From NCBI GenBank assembly GCA_903844155.1, contig CAIMSU010000242.1, positions 1-50,401 on the forward strand: 50,401 nucleotides of DNA, given 5' to 3'. The DNA comes from an uncultured Pseudomonadota bacterium (lineage in GTDB: Bacteria > Myxococcota_A > UBA796 > SXON01). Under the pieces are notes generated by a model. The model was not told the DNA's origin and did not search any database. It saw nothing but the letters and a program-made list of their open reading frames with translations. The position numbers and the translations under genes were made by a program. Positions 7,902 to 16,494 of this stretch are shown piece after piece. Each line of letters opens with the position of its first letter. The stretch's first letter is position 1.

Positions 7902-10400
7902 ATGTTCGGCCTCCTCCTCGCCCTGACCGCGTGCACCTCGCCAGCCCCCGCGCCGGCCGCCCCGCCGCCCACCCGCGCCATCGCCCGTCCGACCGAATTC
8001 AACCTCGACCAGGACGCCGAGGAGAAGAGCAACGCTGGTCGAAAAGCCTGGATGGAGCAGATGCATCGCGCGCGACCAGGCGTGGACTGGCGCGCGGTCG
8101 AGGCGCAGAATGGCCTGGCGCAGGTCGAGAAGCGCAACCGGTTCGCGCGCGACGGTGCCCCGCCCAACCCACAGTGGCTTGAGCGCGGGAGCTGGAACCA
8201 GGCCGGCAGCATGCACGTGACCCGGCGTTCGACCAATGGAACGGCGCTCTATGCCGGCAGCGATCTCGGCGGGATCTGGAAGGGCTCACCCGAGGGAGGC
8301 GATTGGCAGCCGCTCGGCGACAACCTGTACGGCGGTGTGCACTGGTTGGAGGTCGTCCCGGGCGCGAACGACGGCGATTCGGACGTCATGATCGCCGGTA
8401 CAAACAGTGGAAGTCTGCACTGGAGCGACGACGACGGCGCGAGTTGGAACGTGTCGGAGTTCTCGGACGGGGCCAACCTCAGCAGCATCCGGCGGTTGTT
8501 GCAGACCAGCGATGGCACGCACACGCTCTACCTGCTCGGCGGTGACCGCTCCGGTTTCCGGCTCTACCAATCGACAGACGGCGGGGCGACGTTCACCGTC
8601 GTCTACGATCTCGGCGGATCCGGAGGCGACGTCTGGACATCCCGGACCGGTGCGAACCTCTATGGGCCGGACGACAACCTTTATCTGCTCGACGCCGGCT
8701 CGCTCCTGGTCAGCGGAGACGCTGGCGCGGACTGGGTGACGCTCGGCTCGACCGGGTCGGAGCACACCTACGGCGAGATCACGGGCTCCGAGGCGGGTGC
8801 GCCGAGATTGTGGGCCGCCGAATGGGATTATGGCAGCGCCGTCGAGCTTTATCGGTCCGACGACGCAGGCGGCACGTGGACCGATCTCGGCGAGATCTCG
8901 GACTACTGGAGCGCGCTGAACGCATCCACGACGGACCCCGACCAGTTCGCCTACGGCGGGGTTGAGCTGTGGAAGAGCAGCGACGGCGGCGTGTCCTTCG
9001 GCAAGCAGAACAGCTGGGACGCCTACTATGGCAACCCGCAGAACCAGCTCCACGCCGACATCATGGGCATCGACGTCCTCCCAGATGGCGCCGGGGGCGA
9101 GAGCTGGTACGTGAACTGCCACGGCGGTGTCTACGTCAGCGATGATGGGCTCCGCACCGTGCAGAACCTCACGCTCACCGGGATGCGCGTCAGCCAGTAC
9201 TACTCGACGCTCACCTCGCTCGCGGACCCCACGCATGTGGAGGCCGGCGCCCAGGACCAGGGCTACCAGGCGACCCAGAAGGAGCAGAACACGGGCGATG
9301 AGCTGGCGTTCAACCAGGTCATCTCCGGGGACTACGGGCATTTGACGTCCGGCGACGGCACACACCGCCGCGTTTTCGGCGTCTACCCTGGCTACGTGAT
9401 GAGGATGGAGGGCGAGGACGACCCGCAGGACATGGGGGGTTGGTATTACCCGGATGGGGAGACGGCAGCGTGGATAGCACCCATCGTCGCGGACCCGGAA
9501 GCACCCGACGACGTCTGGTTGGCCGCGTCCCACCTCTATCGTTACGAGTACACGGGGAGAAAGTGGAACACGGTACAGCCGAGCACCGAGGACTTCAGCA
9601 AGTCCGGCGGCTACATCTCCGGACTCGCTTTCTCCCCATTCAACGCCGATCACATGTATCTCGTCACCAGCATCGGCCGGCTGTACACCTCCACCGACCA
9701 CGGCGTGACCTGGGTGCGTTCGGGGTCCGCCCCGACCGGAGACTACTACTACGGCAACGCGCTGATCGCCTCGCGCAAGACGGACAATACGGCGTACGTC
9801 GGTGGTTCTGGCTATTCGGACTCGGCGGTGTATCGGACGACGGACGGTGGGTCGACGTGGGCGGCCTGGGGCGACGGGCTGCCGCCGACGTTGGTGTACT
9901 CGCTCGCAGAATCGCGCGATGGCACCGTGTTCGCGGGCACCGACACGGCCGCGTACAAGCGCGCGCCGACGGACGCAGCGTGGGTCGACATCACCGGCAA
10001 TTCCGCGCCAATCACCACCTACTGGTCCGCGGAGTCGCTCGCGTACGAGGACACCATCCGATTCGGGACCTACGGGCGCGGGATCTGGGACTACCGCATC
10101 TCGACCGGTCCCGGCGTCTGCATGGGCCAGGATGGCGACAAGGACGGCGTCCCCTGCACCACCGACTGCAACGACGCCGATCCGTCGATCGTGGCAAAGG
10201 CAGCCGAGATCTGCGGTGACGGCGTCGACCAGGACTGCGACGGGTCGGACCCTGCCTGCCCGGCGAAGAAGCCTGCGAAGGAGGCGAAGACGTGCGGGTG
10301 TGGGGTGACGGGTGGGTCCGGAGATGCAGTGGGCATCACGATCCTCGCGGTGCTGCTCGTCCGGCGTCGTCGGCAGGTTGAGCCGCGGTGCGCGGTGTGA
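7902..10400 (+). CDS. secreted Asp-box (BNR/sortilin-like) lipoprotein with MYXO-CTERM-like tail
   Basis: The product is 832 aa. A short lipoprotein signal (LLLALTAC, Cys11) is followed by a Pro/Ala linker. From about residue 105 to 740 there are at least seven Asp-box motifs of the S-x-D-x-G-x-T/S-W/F type (SDDGASW, STDGGATF, SDDAGGTW, SSDGGVSF, STDHGVTW, TTDGGSTW), as in multi-blade propellers of sialidase/Vps10/photosystem-stability-factor folds. No sialidase Arg triad is evident, so a glycan-binding or structural role is as likely as an enzyme. Near the C terminus is the DCNDADPS...CGDGVDQDCDG metal-binding motif, then CGCG, a hydrophobic stretch and RRRR, which matches the layout of the MYXO-CTERM sorting signal. 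It is likely exposed on the outer surface. Confidence 0.85.
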   Translation: MFGLLLALTACTSPAPAPAAPPPTRAIARPTEFNLDQDAEEKSNAGRKAWMEQMHRARPGVDWRAVEAQNGLAQVEKRNRFARDGAPPNPQWLERGSWNQAGSMHVTRRSTNGTALYAGSDLGGIWKGSPEGGDWQPLGDNLYGGVHWLEVVPGANDGDSDVMIAGTNSGSLHWSDDDGASWNVSEFSDGANLSSIRRLLQTSDGTHTLYLLGGDRSGFRLYQSTDGGATFTVVYDLGGSGGDVWTSRTGANLYGPDDNLYLLDAGSLLVSGDAGADWVTLGSTGSEHTYGEITGSEAGAPRLWAAEWDYGSAVELYRSDDAGGTWTDLGEISDYWSALNASTTDPDQFAYGGVELWKSSDGGVSFGKQNSWDAYYGNPQNQLHADIMGIDVLPDGAGGESWYVNCHGGVYVSDDGLRTVQNLTLTGMRVSQYYSTLTSLADPTHVEAGAQDQGYQATQKEQNTGDELAFNQVISGDYGHLTSGDGTHRRVFGVYPGYVMRMEGEDDPQDMGGWYYPDGETAAWIAPIVADPEAPDDVWLAASHLYRYEYTGRKWNTVQPSTEDFSKSGGYISGLAFSPFNADHMYLVTSIGRLYTSTDHGVTWVRSGSAPTGDYYYGNALIASRKTDNTAYVGGSGYSDSAVYRTTDGGSTWAAWGDGLPPTLVYSLAESRDGTVFAGTDTAAYKRAPTDAAWVDITGNSAPITTYWSAESLAYEDTIRFGTYGRGIWDYRISTGPGVCMGQDGDKDGVPCTTDCNDADPSIVAKAAEICGDGVDQDCDGSDPACPAKKPAKEAKTCGCGVTGGSGDAVGITILAVLLVRRRRQVEPRCAV

Positions 10401-10420
10401 TCACCTACTGCTGATCACAC
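10395..10420. terminator. 9-bp inverted repeat at convergent gene ends
   Basis: GTGTGATCA (10395-10403) and TGATCACAC (10412-10420) are perfect inverted arms with an 8-base loop. They contain the stop codons of both converging genes (TGA 10398-10400 on +, and 10415-10417 on -). There is no T-run, so termination is plausible but not certain. Confidence 0.4.
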
Positions 10421-11656
10421 CCAGAACGCCCCGGCCAACGCCCCGCCCGCCGCAATCCCGAACAGGATCAAGCCCGCGCCGCAGCCCATGCACCCACCCT
10501 TCGCAGCTGGCGCCGCCGCCTGCTTCTCCAGCTCGGCGCTGCGCGTGTACTTGATCGGGTTGTTCTTCAGCGAATCCGCGGCCACCGCCGCGTCCAGCTC
10601 GTAGTCGGTCTTCTGCGCGCTGGCTTTCAGCCGGGCCTCGGCCTCGGCCTTCTTCGTGGTGATCTCCTCTGCCTCCCGCGCGGCCCGCTCCCTCGCGGCC
10701 TTCTCCGCCGCCGCCGCAGCCCGCGCCGCTGCCTCAGCCGCGGCCGTCCTCGCCGCGTCCTCAGCTGCCTCTGCCGCCGCCTTCTCCGCGTCCCACTCCG
10801 CTTTCACGGCGTTCGCCGCCTCATGCAGGCATACCTCCGCGACGAGCGAGGCGCCGATCAACCGGTAGCTGTTCAGCGCGTCCACGCCCGTCGCCACCAC
10901 GCCGGTGACCTTGTCCGCCGTGCCGAGGATGTTCGGAACCTGCGCGGAGACGTAGGCCGCGAGCGGCTCAGCGTAGGCCGCCGCCTGCCCGACGCCCGAC
11001 TCCAGCGTGGCCATCAGGTGCGTCAGCATCCCGGCCGCTTCCTGGGCCTCGCCGCCTGCAACGGCCGCGAGACGCTGCGCGTTTTCAGCCGCCTGCCCCG
11101 AGATCATCCCGGTGATCGCGTTGATGCCGCCGCTCGCGAGGTTGTCCGCGAACGGGAGCACCAGATCCGCCGCTACGTACCAGGCCAGCAGGGCACGCCC
11201 CGCCTCCGTCGACGTCAGCGCTCGGACCTTGTCGGCCGGCGAACCGGGGAAAAGCTTCCACGTCGCCCACGAGATCCCGACGGCCTTGAGCCCGGCGTCA
11301 GCGGCCTGCTGCGGGTCCATCTCCAAAGCGCCTTCTTGACCCCGCGCTGCCTTGTAGGCGGTGCGGAGGCCGGAGAAGATGGCGATGCCCTTGTCGCCCT
11401 TGTCCAGAAAATCAAAGGCGGCCAACGCCGCTTGTGGGCCTTCCGCGCGCGCGAGCTGCTCGGCGCGCTCGCGGATGCGCGGGGCCAGGTCCGGCGCCCC
11501 GACGCGGACGGCTGCGTCGTGGGCAGCGGCGTCGAGGTCGACCATCGGCGCCCAGGTTGCCACGAAGGGCAGGACGCCGAAAAATCCGCGGACGATGCGG
11601 ACAGTGATGTCGCCGGAGTGGAATTCGGCGACCGCAGGGGCGAGTTCGTGGCTCAT
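10415..11656 (-). CDS. hypothetical protein, helical with C-terminal membrane anchor (paralog of 11653-12507)
   Basis: The product is 413 aa. Residues 1-270 are homologous to the neighbouring upstream gene, sharing the blocks GDKGIAIFSG, STEAGRALLAWYVAADL, LPFAD, ALNSYRL and AEVCL. Residues about 275-345 are an Ala/Glu/Arg-rich coiled coil. The end holds GGCMGCGAG and a hydrophobic segment, so a C-terminal membrane anchor is likely. Hydrophobic segments also occur inside the shared domain. The start ATG overlaps the stop of the upstream paralog by 4 bases, so the two are translationally coupled. I do not recognise the family. Confidence 0.75.
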   Translation of the reverse strand: MSHELAPAVAEFHSGDITVRIVRGFFGVLPFVATWAPMVDLDAAAHDAAVRVGAPDLAPRIRERAEQLARAEGPQAALAAFDFLDKGDKGIAIFSGLRTAYKAARGQEGALEMDPQQAADAGLKAVGISWATWKLFPGSPADKVRALTSTEAGRALLAWYVAADLVLPFADNLASGGINAITGMISGQAAENAQRLAAVAGGEAQEAAGMLTHLMATLESGVGQAAAYAEPLAAYVSAQVPNILGTADKVTGVVATGVDALNSYRLIGASLVAEVCLHEAANAVKAEWDAEKAAAEAAEDAARTAAAEAAARAAAAAEKAARERAAREAEEITTKKAEAEARLKASAQKTDYELDAAVAADSLKNNPIKYTRSAELEKQAAAPAAKGGCMGCGAGLILFGIAAGGALAGAFWV

Positions 11657-12507
11657 GCTTGGACTCCAGCCCCGGCGCGGGCGAGGCAGACTTCGGTGGC
11701 GAGGCGGGCGACGAGGAGGCGGTAGACGGGGAGCGCGTCAGCCGCCGTGGCGACGGCACCCGCGACGGTGCCGGCCGTCGCGATGGCCGCCGGAAGGTAC
11801 GCTTTTGCGGTATCCGCGATCTGGTGCGTGTACTTTGCGACGTTGACGATGACGTTGTCGAGCGGGCCCGACAGAGCGCCGAGCATCGCCTGTGCGTTGG
11901 CACCCGCACCCGCGCCCCCGAACATGTCGAGCTTCGAGAGGTGCCCGGCGCCATACTTGTCGATCAGGTGGCCGACCACCGAGCCGGTGCCGAGCACAGC
12001 GTCGTCCGCGAAGGGGAGCGCGATCTCGATCGCGGCGTACCAGGTCAAGAGCGCCTCGCCGGCTTGCGTGCTGCGCAGCGTGGCGACCTTCTCGGAGAGC
12101 GTGCCCGGGATGAGCTGGTGGATGAGGTATGCGAGCGCGAGGGCCTTGAGTGCGGCGTCCGCCCCCTGCTCGGGGTGGGTGTCGAGCGCCTTCTTCTTGT
12201 CGCCGAAGAAGAGCTGGAAGACGGCGGCGGCGCCTGCAAAGGCGGCGATGCCCACGTCCCCGGTGTCGATCCAGTCCGCGACGTCGAGGGCGCGGATGGT
12301 CCCGGGCTCGTGCGCGAACTGCAGCGCCTGGGCCAGGCCCTCCGGGGGAAGCGCGGGCGCCAGCAGCATCTGCGCTTCGGGCAGGGAGCTGTAGAACGAC
12401 ACCGCGGGCGCCCCCGGGATGACGGAGAACACGGCCCAGACGAGCTTCACGGAGGCGTCCTGCTCGGTGAACGTGGCGAGGCTGGTTTCGACGGTATGGG
12501 TGGACAC
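11653..12507 (-). CDS. hypothetical protein (paralog of 10415-11656)
   Basis: The product is 284 aa, with a GTG start at 12507 preceded by GGAG about 6 bases upstream. It matches the first two thirds of the downstream gene: GDVGIAAFAG, STQAGEALLTWYAAIEIA, LPFAD, ALPVYRLL and TEVCL stand at equivalent places, as does the Gln/Ala-Asp-Ala block (HPEQGADAALKA versus DPQQAADAGLKA). It lacks the coiled coil and C-terminal anchor. Several moderately hydrophobic Ala/Gly-rich helices are present but no clear signal peptide. This looks like a tandem duplication with later divergence. Function unknown. Confidence 0.75.
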   Translation of the reverse strand: MSTHTVETSLATFTEQDASVKLVWAVFSVIPGAPAVSFYSSLPEAQMLLAPALPPEGLAQALQFAHEPGTIRALDVADWIDTGDVGIAAFAGAAAVFQLFFGDKKKALDTHPEQGADAALKALALAYLIHQLIPGTLSEKVATLRSTQAGEALLTWYAAIEIALPFADDAVLGTGSVVGHLIDKYGAGHLSKLDMFGGAGAGANAQAMLGALSGPLDNVIVNVAKYTHQIADTAKAYLPAAIATAGTVAGAVATAADALPVYRLLVARLATEVCLARAGAGVQA

Positions 12508-12838
12508 TACGACTCCGGCCGGTTTTCGGCGTGGGAGGGGATTATCAAGGAAAAGGCGCCGTGTGGTCGAAGGTTGGTCCCGTTCCCAAACGGAAAACCC
12601 CCCACCGGCGAACCGATGGGGGGTGGGTGAGTCGGACGGGGTACTCGTCCAGCTCCGGCCGTTTGCGTCTCCGGTGACCGCTGCCGCACGATCCGTGCCA
12701 CCGTCAGATTTTGGGCCGTGACAACCGGCGAAGCTGCATTTTTTTTGCGCGCGCGCCCGGAAACAAGAAGTCTGGACCTGTCAAGTGCGACAAATATGTC
12801 AGCAACGCGGACCCCGCGGTCGTGGCGTCGGGCTCCGG
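12508..12838. promoter_or_regulatory. 331-bp intergenic region upstream of the paralog pair
   Basis: This stretch should hold the promoter of the 12507-10415 gene pair and contains the terminator of the alpha/beta-hydrolase gene at 12594-12624. A T-rich run lies near 12739-12748. Open frames in it are not supported by recognisable protein, codon bias or ribosome sites. Otherwise I see nothing specific. Confidence 0.35.
12594..12624 (-). terminator. rho-independent terminator of the alpha/beta-hydrolase gene
   Basis: On the + strand, ACCCCCCA (12597-12604) pairs with TGGGGGGT (12617-12624); inside, CGG/CCG pair around a CGAA loop after one mismatch. On the minus strand the hairpin is followed by TTTTCCG, the expected short U-tract. 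It lies 215 bases beyond the stop of the minus-strand gene 12839-13591. Confidence 0.7.
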
Positions 12839-13591
12839 TCAGCGCGCCGGGTTCGTCGCGAGCGTTTCGCAGAACGCCGTGACCGCGTCAGCCAGCGCCC
12901 AGGGGCGCTCTTCCGGATGTCCGAACCGCCCGCCGGGGATCGCGCGAACACGGCCGCCACCGAGGAGAACGTCGGCAGCATCGGCCTCAGCGAGGGGGTA
13001 CAGTGGATCGTCGTCGCCCCAGATCAGCGCCACCGGGACACCGGGCGCGGCGAACGCGGGCATCGGCGCGAGCGAGCGCACGTAGTCCGCCACGGCCCGG
13101 CGCTGACCGGCGTCCGCGAAAAGCGGCCCGCAGATCGCGGCAACGGTGTCGCGGTCCATGACGTAGGGGTTCGCGACGGTCCGTCGAAGGCCGGCCGAAG
13201 AGGCGAGCCAGCGCGTATAGACCGCTCCCGGCGCTCGTGAAAGCACGCTGGCCGACCGCGCAAACGCAGCGCTGAACGCATCCAGGCGGGTGATCGGTCC
13301 GTTCGTCAGCACCAGGCCTCGCAGCCCCGGCCGACCACGTCGCGCCGCCAGCATCGCCGCGGGCACCGCCAGGCCGTGCGCCACCAGCACGGTCCCCTCG
13401 TCCACCGCGACCCTCCCCGCCAGCCGCTTGGCGACGCTCGCCACGTCATTCCGCCCGCCCGCCTCCAACAGCGGCAGCAGCTCCCCGCCGGCCCGCTCGG
13501 CCGCGCCCCGGAGCAGCCCTTGCGTGAACGGCGGCCCCGCCACCCACAAGAGCCTGACACCGTGCGTCTGGTCCGGGGAAGGGGGGTGCAT
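12839..13591 (-). CDS. alpha/beta-hydrolase-fold protein lacking the nucleophile serine
   Basis: The product is 250 aa. The order of elements fits a small alpha/beta hydrolase: WVAGPPFTQG (oxyanion-loop region), the nucleophile elbow at about residues 70-76, IWGDDDPLYP (acid) and a C-terminal FGHPEERP (base). The elbow reads VAHGLAV where active enzymes have GxSxG, so the serine position is Gly73. If the alignment is right, the protein cannot act as a normal serine hydrolase. No ribosome site is obvious before the ATG at 13591, and the divergent dihydroorotase starts only 28 bases away, so the true start may lie further in. Confidence 0.75.
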   Translation of the reverse strand: MHPPSPDQTHGVRLLWVAGPPFTQGLLRGAAERAGGELLPLLEAGGRNDVASVAKRLAGRVAVDEGTVLVAHGLAVPAAMLAARRGRPGLRGLVLTNGPITRLDAFSAAFARSASVLSRAPGAVYTRWLASSAGLRRTVANPYVMDRDTVAAICGPLFADAGQRRAVADYVRSLAPMPAFAAPGVPVALIWGDDDPLYPLAEADAADVLLGGGRVRAIPGGRFGHPEERPWALADAVTAFCETLATNPAR

Positions 13592-13619
13592 TACGGGCTA
13601 CGTCTCTGGAGAGCAGCGC

Positions 13620-14987
13620 GTGTATGACCTCGTCGTAGAGGATGCCACCATCGTGAGTGGCTGGGAACCGCGGCGAGTCGCGGACATCTGTGTGGAGCAC
13701 GGACGGATCGTGCACGTTGGCGACGGCGCCTCCGGAGCAGCCCGAGCACGCGTCTCCGCCGCGGGGAAGCTCGTGATGCCCGGCGTGATCGACGGGCACG
13801 TGCACTTCCGCTCCCCGGGCCATCCCCACAAGGAGGACTGGGCCTCGGGTTCGCGGGCGGCCGCGAGCGGGGGTGTGACGACGGTGCTGGACATGCCGAA
13901 CACGAACCCGCCGACGCTCACGCGCATGGAGTGGGAGCAGAAGCGGGCGTTGGCGGCGGAGCATTCGCGCGTCAACTTCGGCATCTGGGTCGGCGCCTCG
14001 GCCGGCCGGAACGACGCGATCAACGAGCTCATGGACTCGGGCGACGCATGCGGCATCAAGGTCTTCATGGGCGCTTCGACGGGGCCGCTGCTGGTCGACG
14101 ACGACACCCTGGTCCGCCTCTTTGAGCAGACCCGCGGCCTCATTGGCGTACACGCCGAGGAAGAGAGCGTGCTGGAGGTGCTCCGGACGCGTTGTTCCAG
14201 CGTTGAGGCGCCGAATCACAACGTCGTCCGCCCGCCCGTCGCGGCGACGATCGCGGTTCGCCGGCTCATCGAGCTCGTCGAAGCGCACCTGCGCCCCGTC
14301 CACATCTGTCATCTCTCCACCGAAGCCGAGTCCGATCTCGTTGAGGCGGCTCGTGGCGTTGATCGCCGTAGATTGCCGATCACCACCGAAATCTGTCCCC
14401 ACCACCTCTACCTCTCCGCGGACCTGCCCGCGGCCTTCGGGCGCCCCCTGGAAAATGGCGCGACGACCGCCAGCGGGAATTGGATCAAGGTCAACCCGCC
14501 CATCCGCGACGACGCCGACCGGCGTGCGATGTGGTCCGCGGTGCAACGCCAGCGGATCGACACCATCGGCTCCGACCACGCGCCGCACACCATGGCCGAA
14601 AAAGCACTGCCGTACTGGAGCGCCCCCTCCGGGATCCCCGGCGTGGAGACAACCCTTCCGCTCCTCCTCACCGCCGTTCGCCAGGGCCGGATCACGCTGG
14701 AGCGCGTCGTCCAGCTCTGCTGCGAGGAGCCCGCCCGCGTCTTCGGGCTCAAGGCCAAGGGTGCGATCCGCGAAGGGCACGACGCCGACTTTGTCGTCCT
14801 CGGCGAGCCGGACCTCCGACCGCTCACCTCGGACGACATCGTCTGCCGCGTTGCCTGGAGCCCGTTTGAGGGCATGCCGATGGTCCCAAAGCCCGACGCC
14901 GTCTACGTCGCCGGCCGCCTCGTCGCGTCACACGGCCGCATCGTGGACGACGACGTTCGCGGCTCGCTCACGCGCCCGGGCGCCTGA
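13620..14987 (+). CDS. pyrC: dihydroorotase-like amidohydrolase
   Basis: The product is 455 aa. It has the metal-binding DGHVHFRSPG near residue 60, KEDW, GGVTTVLDMPNTNP, a Lys in IKVFMGAS that can be the carbamylated metal bridge, HICHLS, EICPHHLYL, and the catalytic Asp in SDHAPHT. SGIPGVETTLPLLL and EGHDADFVVL near the end are typical. This is the class I dihydroorotase/allantoinase branch; dihydroorotase (carbamoyl-aspartate cyclisation, pyrimidine synthesis) is favoured, allantoinase is possible. The GTG start at 13620 has GGAGAG at 13608-13613. No other pyrimidine gene is nearby, and the two-way terminator follows at once, so it is probably monocistronic. Confidence 0.85.
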   Translation: MYDLVVEDATIVSGWEPRRVADICVEHGRIVHVGDGASGAARARVSAAGKLVMPGVIDGHVHFRSPGHPHKEDWASGSRAAASGGVTTVLDMPNTNPPTLTRMEWEQKRALAAEHSRVNFGIWVGASAGRNDAINELMDSGDACGIKVFMGASTGPLLVDDDTLVRLFEQTRGLIGVHAEEESVLEVLRTRCSSVEAPNHNVVRPPVAATIAVRRLIELVEAHLRPVHICHLSTEAESDLVEAARGVDRRRLPITTEICPHHLYLSADLPAAFGRPLENGATTASGNWIKVNPPIRDDADRRAMWSAVQRQRIDTIGSDHAPHTMAEKALPYWSAPSGIPGVETTLPLLLTAVRQGRITLERVVQLCCEEPARVFGLKAKGAIREGHDADFVVLGEPDLRPLTSDDIVCRVAWSPFEGMPMVPKPDAVYVAGRLVASHGRIVDDDVRGSLTRPGA

Positions 14988-14990
14988 CTT

Positions 14991-15039
14991 CCCGCTGAGG
15001 TATCAAAACCGACGTCGTCGCTTTTGATACCTCAGCGGG
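14991..15039. terminator. bidirectional rho-independent terminator, 18-bp perfect stem
   Basis: CCCGCTGAGGTATCAAAA (14991-15008) and TTTTGATACCTCAGCGGG (15022-15039) are perfect inverted arms around a 13-base loop containing the palindrome CGACGTCG. The arms supply T-tracts in both directions. It lies just after the dihydroorotase stop and before the stop of the converging radical SAM gene, so it can end both transcripts. Confidence 0.85.
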
Positions 15040-15043
15040 GTAC

Positions 15044-15066
15044 GAAAAGCGACGTCGTCACTTTTC
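15044..15066. repeat. second GACGTCGTC palindromic element beside the terminator
   Basis: This 23-base element has GAAAAG and CTTTTC ends around CGACGTCG. It repeats, with changes, the terminator loop and its A/T flanks (AAAACCGACGTCGTCGCTTTT at 15005-15025). It may be a duplicated or backup terminator for the minus-strand operon. Confidence 0.45.
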
Positions 15067-16494
15067 CTAGGTGGGGAATTTCGCCCAGGAGTCGGTGGGT
15101 CGCAAGAGCGCGTTGTACTCGCAGAAGCTCGTTGCAACGCCGTTGGTGTCCATCAGGTGGTGGCAGCAGTTGGCGATGCGGTCCTGGTCGTAGGTGTAGC
15201 GGTCCATGAACGGCTTGATGGCGATGGTGAAGATGTCGGTTGACCGGACGAGGCGCTTGCCGGCGTTCGCGACGACGCTGCGCAAGGACCGGGGCTGGGT
15301 AGCCATGACGCCGCGCAATTCGTCGGTTGATAGCATCGTTTTGTACGCGACCTGGTTCATCACCGCGTCGAGGTCGATCCACGGCATGAGGTTCTGGACG
15401 AGGCCGAAGCGCCGGGCGAACAGCGTGATCCAGCCGCAGTTCGGATGGCTGCACGGGATGGGCTCAAAGTCCTTGTCGCCCAGCCGGAGGCCGGATTGGC
15501 GGACCACGGCCTTGACGATATCGGAGAGCGTGGAGCGACGCATCGGGTCGCGGGCGATGTCGTAGCGGCCCGACCAGGTCGCGGGTTGCAGCGCGACAAC
15601 CTTGATGTGGTCGTGCTGAGCCGCGACGCGAACCACCTGCCCGACGGCCTCGGCGTTGGTGTCCACGTCGATGGTCATCGTGAGCTGAACGTGAAGGCCA
15701 AGCTCGCCACAGAGCGCGATGACGCGGTCCTTGGCCACCTGCGGGTCGGCATTCCGGAGCTTCGGGTTCCCGAGTTGCCCGTCGTACTGGAGCAGGACCA
15801 TCAGCTTGTCGCGGTAGGGGACAACGCCCGCTGCCACACGCGAAAAGAGCAGCCCGTTCGTCGGCAAGTAGATCTTCTTGACCGTCGGCTGGCGATGCAG
15901 GAAGGCGACGAGGCGCTCATAGTCGGGGTGGAGCGTGGCCTCGCCACCGGTGAGCTGGACAGAGTCGAGCCCGCCTTTCTGGGCGATCAACGCAGTGAGT
16001 CTGGCCTCAAAGTCGGCGAGGGGGAGGAAGCGGTCGCCCTTCGCATCCGCGTAGCACACCGCGCACGCGAGGTTGCAGGCGTTGGTGACCTCGACGAGGA
16101 TGGTGCAGGTCTTGTTCCCGGACTGGTCGGTCGGGCCGCAGGAGCCGCTCTCGCAGCAGGTGCCCAGCTCGGGGATGGTGACGAGCCGGTCGAGGGCGTA
16201 GGCCCTGCCATTCTTGTCCTTGTTCGAGAGGTGGTACCAGCGCGCGTCGTTCTCCCAGACCGCGAGGGAGGGGCCGTGCTGCTGGCAGCGCTTCGTGGCG
16301 AGCACGCGCCCATCGTGCTCGTAGACGATCGCGGGCACGTAGGCGAGGCACTCGGGGCAGAGGCTCACCGTCGTCTTGAGCGCGCGACTCAGCGCCGGAC
16401 CGCCGAAAAACGTGACTGCGGCGGCTTCGTCCATCCCGCGCAGCACGGTGGCGATGCGGTCGATGGGGGAGCCGGTCAGCATCGGTAGCTTCAT
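15067..16494 (-). CDS. radical SAM protein of the tetraether-lipid-synthase (Tes)-like type
   Basis: The product is 475 aa. An N-terminal zinc/iron-type site CPEC (46-49) with a later C70-x2-H73 precedes the radical SAM cluster motif CNLACAVC (140-147, CxxxCxxC) in TNACNLAC. QLTGGEATLHPDY is the glycine-rich SAM-binding part. Toward the C terminus CSHPNC and NCCHHL...C offer extra cluster ligands. The rubredoxin-like CxxC...CxxH region plus CSHPNC resembles, from memory, archaeal Tes (MJ0619 family), which joins isoprenoid lipid tails by C-C bonds; a related radical SAM family is possible. ATG 16494 overlaps the previous gene's stop by 4 bases, and it is the last gene before the terminator. 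Radical chemistry on lipid chains is inference. Confidence 0.8.
   Translation of the reverse strand: MKLPMLTGSPIDRIATVLRGMDEAAAVTFFGGPALSRALKTTVSLCPECLAYVPAIVYEHDGRVLATKRCQQHGPSLAVWENDARWYHLSNKDKNGRAYALDRLVTIPELGTCCESGSCGPTDQSGNKTCTILVEVTNACNLACAVCYADAKGDRFLPLADFEARLTALIAQKGGLDSVQLTGGEATLHPDYERLVAFLHRQPTVKKIYLPTNGLLFSRVAAGVVPYRDKLMVLLQYDGQLGNPKLRNADPQVAKDRVIALCGELGLHVQLTMTIDVDTNAEAVGQVVRVAAQHDHIKVVALQPATWSGRYDIARDPMRRSTLSDIVKAVVRQSGLRLGDKDFEPIPCSHPNCGWITLFARRFGLVQNLMPWIDLDAVMNQVAYKTMLSTDELRGVMATQPRSLRSVVANAGKRLVRSTDIFTIAIKPFMDRYTYDQDRIANCCHHLMDTNGVATSFCEYNALLRPTDSWAKFPT

Noticed and set aside
12711-13240. Plus-strand open frames opposite the alpha/beta-hydrolase gene
   Set aside because: No ribosome site, no domain, and they overlap a recognisable minus-strand gene.
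13290-13619. N-terminal extension of the dihydroorotase
   Set aside because: The added residues are Ser/Pro/Arg-rich antisense of the alpha/beta-hydrolase gene; the GTG at 13620 has a good ribosome site and starts where the family starts.
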